DNA of 16,975 nucleotides, from NCBI GenBank assembly GCA_913043885.1, contig CAJWOB010000012.1, forward strand, positions 1 through 16,975. Reading direction: 5' to 3'. Source of the DNA: an uncultured Spirochaetaceae bacterium. Its GTDB lineage: Bacteria > Spirochaetota > Spirochaetia > SZUA-6 > Bin103. The number at the start of each line of letters is the position of its first letter. Position 1 is the first letter of the stretch. Below, piece by piece: positions 14,421 through 16,975 of the stretch. The notes beneath the pieces are model-generated. The model was not told the DNA's origin. It did not search any database and saw nothing but the letters and a program-made list of their open reading frames with translations. The position numbers and the translations under genes are program-made.

Positions 14421-16025
14421 CTAGGCGCCTGTGGAGACCGGCTCACGGGTATAGGTGCTATCCACCTGTCGCAGAATGCCCAGTGGATTGGCGTCGCGTA
14501 GCGCCTCCGGCAGCGCCATCTGAGGGAAGCCCTGGTAGCTGACAGGGCGTGCAAACCGGTAGATCGCGGCGGTACCCACCGACGTAAAACGGGTGTCGGT
14601 GCTCGCCGGGTAGGGCCCGCCGTGGGTCATTGCCGAGCAGACCTCAACGCCGGTGGGAAAACCGTTGATGAGGAGCCGTCCCACCTTCGACTCCAGCACC
14701 GCGATGAGGTCGGCGTATTCCTCCAACTCGCCGTCGGCTGCGTGGATGGTGGCGGTCAGATGGCCGACGAGGCCGTTCGCTACCTCCAAGAGTTCTTCGC
14801 GAGACTGGGAGGCCACCAGCAGGGTGGAGGGCCCAAAGATCTCCTCGCCAAGCTCGGCGTTGCCCATGTAGGTGGCTGCGTCCGTGGCAAAGAGGTGCGC
14901 GCCCGCCTCGGTGCGCCCAGCCGCCACCTCGGCTTCGCTGCGCGCGGCCAGGGCGACCCCCTGCTGCGCACCAAAGGAGCCGATCGCCCGCTCGTAGCTG
15001 TTGCGGATACCGCTGTTCAGCATGGTTGCGGGCGCGGTTTGTTCGATGAGCTCAGCGGTACTCGCGCGAAGGGAGACAAGCTCCGGCGACTCCAGGCCGA
15101 CTACCAGGCCTGGATTGGTGCAGAACTGACCGACGCTGAGTGTCACCGACTGATGGAGGCCGGCGGCGATCTGGTCTGCGCGCTCTCGAAGCGCTCCGGG
15201 CAGCACGAACACGGGATTGATGCTGCCCATCTCGGCGAACACCGGGATGGGATCGGGACGCGCCGCGGCGGCATCGAACAACGAACGCCCGCCGCCGGCC
15301 GATCCCGTGAACCCCACCGCGCGGGTAAGCGGATGCGTTACCAGCGCGTGCCCCACTTCTGCGCCGGGGCCATGGAGAAGTGAGAAGAGGCCAGCATCCA
15401 TGTTGCACGCCGCAATGGCCCGGCCCAGCGCCCGCGCGACCAGCTCTGCGGTGCCTGGGTGCGAGCGATGGGCCTTCACCACCACCGCGCAGCCGGCGGC
15501 CAGTGCGGAGGCGGTGTCGCCGCCGGCGGCAGAGAATGCGAGCGGGAAGTTGCTGGCGCCGAACACCACCACCGGCCCCAGCGGGCGCAGCATGCGTCGC
15601 ACGTCGGGCTTGGGCAGGGGCTGGCGGTCCGGTGCGGCGGTGTCGATGCGGGCGTCGACCCAGGAGCCTTCCTCGACCAGGTCGGCGAACATCCGCAGCT
15701 GGTTGACGGTGCGGCCGCGCTCGCTCTCGATCCTGGCTGCGGGCAACCCGGTCTCGGCGCAGCACCGTTCGATCAGGGTGTCGCCCAGATCCAGTATCTC
15801 GTCCCCCATGCGGCGCAGGAGATCGGCGCGGGCGCGCGGTGCGGCGGCGTTGTAGGACGGCATCGCCCGCGCCGCCGCCTGCAGGGCGCGGTCCACCTCG
15901 TCGTGGGTGGCGCCGACGAACTCGACCGCCAGCTCCTCGTTACTCCAGGGATCGAGCGCAGCCTGTCGCTGGCTCCCGTCGCTGGCGTCCGCGCCGGCGA
16001 TGAGGTTGGCTCCGGTCAACTGCAT
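14421..16025 (-). CDS. Alpha-ketoglutaric semialdehyde dehydrogenase
   Basis: 534 residues, an ALDH-superfamily enzyme of the 2,5-dioxovalerate dehydrogenase type (EC 1.2.1.26). Asn159 in VVFGASNFPLAFS, Lys184 in VVVKAHRSHPGT, Glu265 in FAEMGSINPVFVLPGAL and the nucleophile Cys302 in VGQFCTNPGLV make the site complete; GFTGSAGGGRSLF (238-250) is the cofactor loop. The EMGSINPVFV form is typical of KGSADH rather than of general aldehyde dehydrogenases. It oxidises 2-oxoglutarate semialdehyde to 2-oxoglutarate with NAD(P)+, the last step of Weimberg-type pentose and of hexarate breakdown. A perfect GGAGGAG (16037-16031) stands five bases before ATG 16025. It follows the keto-deoxy-pentonate dehydratase after 24 bases and precedes the pentonate dehydratase by six, so all three share one message. 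Confidence 0.94.
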   Translation of the reverse strand: MQLTGANLIAGADASDGSQRQAALDPWSNEELAVEFVGATHDEVDRALQAAARAMPSYNAAAPRARADLLRRMGDEILDLGDTLIERCCAETGLPAARIESERGRTVNQLRMFADLVEEGSWVDARIDTAAPDRQPLPKPDVRRMLRPLGPVVVFGASNFPLAFSAAGGDTASALAAGCAVVVKAHRSHPGTAELVARALGRAIAACNMDAGLFSLLHGPGAEVGHALVTHPLTRAVGFTGSAGGGRSLFDAAAARPDPIPVFAEMGSINPVFVLPGALRERADQIAAGLHQSVTLSVGQFCTNPGLVVGLESPELVSLRASTAELIEQTAPATMLNSGIRNSYERAIGSFGAQQGVALAARSEAEVAAGRTEAGAHLFATDAATYMGNAELGEEIFGPSTLLVASQSREELLEVANGLVGHLTATIHAADGELEEYADLIAVLESKVGRLLINGFPTGVEVCSAMTHGGPYPASTDTRFTSVGTAAIYRFARPVSYQGFPQMALPEALRDANPLGILRQVDSTYTREPVSTGA

Positions 16026-16030
16026 GTGTG

Positions 16031-16037
16031 CTCCTCC
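16031..16037 (-). promoter_or_regulatory. Strong Shine-Dalgarno GGAGGAG of the semialdehyde dehydrogenase gene
   Basis: GGAGGAG with CACAC before ATG 16025 fixes that start. It lies in the 24-base gap after the upstream gene, so translation is independent within the operon. Confidence 0.7.
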
Positions 16038-16049
16038 GATGTTCTGGCG

Positions 16050-16776
16050 TCAGCCGACGGTGTTGACCAGCTCGCCGACAGCGTCGATAGCTATGGCTAC
16101 CTGGTCGCCGGCCTGCAGCGTAAAGCCGTCCGACGGCACGATGCCGGTCCCGGTCATCAGGTAGCAGCCGGCGGGGAAACTGTTGTCGCGGAACAGGTAG
16201 TCGAGCAGCTCCTGCGGGCTGCGCTTGAGCTCCGCCAATGTGGTGGACCCTGCGAAGGCTTCCGCTTCGCCACGCAGAATCCGCAAGGAGATGGTGGTGG
16301 TCGATGGCAGCGGATCGCCGGCCACCAATACCCCCGGACCGATGGCGCAGCTGCGATCGTAGACCTTTGCCTGTGGCAGATAGAGTGGATTCTCGCCCTC
16401 GATGTCGCGGGAGCTCACATCGTTGCCGACGGTGTAGCCCACCAGCTGGCCGCGCGGGTCGGCCAGGAGCACCAGCTCGGGCTCCGGGACGTTCCACGTT
16501 GCATCTGATCGAATCCCGATTGGCTCGCCGGTGCCCACCGCCGTACGAGCGTTTGCCTTGAAGAACAACTCCGGGCGCTCGGCCTCGTAGACGCGGTCGT
16601 AGAAACTGCCGCCCCCCGCCTCCGCCGACTCGGCCATGCGCGCATCGCGGCTGCGAAAGTAGGTGACCCCGGCGGCCCACACTTCCTGGCCGACCAGCGG
16701 CACCAGAGCCGACGCAGCGTCGAACTCCGGCAACGCCGTCCCGCTCTGGTAGGCCTCCTCCACCGCGCTGGCGGTC
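16050..16776 (-). CDS. 2-keto-3-deoxy-pentonate dehydratase, FAH family, 5' end lost
   Basis: About 240 residues of a fumarylacetoacetate-hydrolase-fold enzyme. Visible parts are LVGQEVWAAGVTYFRSRDAR, ELFFKANARTAVGTGEPIGI, the metal-binding EPELVLL, YTVGNDVSSRDIEGENPLY, CAIGPGVL and FPAGCYLMTGTGIVPSDGF, running to a natural C-terminus. The group removes water from 2-keto-3-deoxy-D-xylonate/arabinonate (the XylX or KdaD step), giving 2-oxoglutarate semialdehyde, the substrate of the next gene. Family members usually carry several dozen more residues before VEEAYQSG. Here, above about 16776, the frame runs through sequence that is plainly the antisense of a CoA-transferase, so the annotated-looking ATG at 16823 is an accident of the join. 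The native start and the operon promoter are therefore absent. Confidence 0.88.
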
Positions 16777-16783
16777 GGCGAAG
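16760..16783. other. Probable chimeric or rearrangement breakpoint, dehydratase against CoA-transferase
   Basis: Minus-strand FAH-family similarity holds to about 16765 and plus-strand CaiB/BaiF similarity starts at ADILIENF (16783). Both genes lack their 5' parts, head to head as at 820-838. GC falls from 41 of 60 bases (16561-16620) to 62 of 120 bases (16801-16920), so the two sides probably come from different genomes or genome regions. Confidence 0.65.
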
Positions 16784-16975
16784 CGGATATCCTGATCGAG
16801 AATTTTCGACCGGGCAGCCTCAAGAAGCTAGGATTCGACTACGCCTCCCTCAGTGAGACATACCCTCAGCTCATTTACTGCTCCATCACTGGCTATGGGC
16901 AACAAGGCCCTAAACGAGATCTGCCTGGCTACGATACGGTCATCCAGGGCGAGGCAGGATTGATGCATGTCACCG
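16783..16975 (+). CDS. Family III (CaiB/BaiF) CoA-transferase, internal fragment
   Basis: 64 codons are open to the window end. ADILIENFRPGSLKKLGFDY, PQLIYCSITGYGQQGPKRD and LPGYDTVIQGEAGLMHVT are the characteristic N-terminal-third sequence of family III CoA-transferases, which move CoA between carboxylic acids (formyl-, carnitine- or succinyl-type donors). The stretch lies before the usual catalytic Asp, which would fall beyond the window. The N-terminal start region is missing at the join near 16783. Lower GC than the rest of the window and AT-ending codons mark it as foreign to its neighbours. The substrate cannot be told. Confidence 0.85.

Noticed and set aside
16776..16823. ATG 16823 as start of the FAH-family dehydratase
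   Set aside because: The codons above about 16776 are antisense of the CoA-transferase ADILIENF region, so this start is created by the join.

Overview
The window is high-GC bacterial DNA: sampled lines are about 68% GC on the right and about 60% in the middle. It carries ordinary housekeeping and accessory genes. A Gram-negative cell is suggested by an AlgX/AlgJ-like exported enzyme with a basic, hydrophobic N-terminus. No gene fixes the phylum. The FtsK C-terminus and a YtxJ (bacillithiol-type) protein leave several phyla open; a high-GC spirochaete is one weak guess. Both edges look chimeric. At about 820-838 and about 16760-16783 two unrelated genes meet head to head, each without its 5' part, so the outer roughly 0.83 kb and 0.2 kb may not belong with the middle.

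Left to right. (1) 1-831: fragment of an AAA+/P-loop ATPase gene (minus), open to the window edge. (2) 829-1464: 3' end of ftsK (plus). (3) 1492-3543, all minus: a membrane-anchored LuxR-type regulator, a 35-codon ORF with a strong Shine-Dalgarno, an unknown small membrane protein, and an NAD-dependent epimerase-like gene that appears to have lost an internal block. (4) 3694-5838: a 714-aa exported protein joining an AlgX/AlgJ-type SGNH domain to a second GDSL-type domain whose catalytic residues are all substituted. (5) 5965-7096: an exported-protein gene broken by several frame changes, one of them at a run of 14 C. (6) 7456-7529: a tRNA with anticodon CAU, best read as tRNA-Ile2. The lower-GC, partly decayed stretch from about 2.2 to 7.4 kb ends at this tRNA and could be an island.

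From 7605 to 12296 lie a Ste24-like M48 metalloprotease (minus), a short GGDEF protein with a degenerate signature (plus), a MATE exporter (minus), and a translationally coupled pair (plus): a signal-less HtrA-like serine protease and a YtxJ-family thiol protein.

From 12339 to about 16776, on the minus strand, a tight operon encodes three successive enzymes of oxidative (Weimberg-type) pentose catabolism. They are an FAH-family 2-keto-3-deoxy-pentonate dehydratase (5' end lost), alpha-ketoglutaric semialdehyde dehydrogenase, and a YjhG/YagF-type pentonate dehydratase. Together they would convert D-xylonate or a similar pentonate to 2-oxoglutarate. No sugar dehydrogenase, lactonase, transporter or regulator for the pathway is inside the window. 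The last 0.2 kb is a fragment of a family III (CaiB/BaiF) CoA-transferase at about 52% GC.

The least ordinary items are the active-plus-pseudo SGNH fusion, the HtrA-YtxJ coupling, the 35-codon ORF and the two head-to-head joins. No transposase, integrase, CRISPR array or rRNA was seen.
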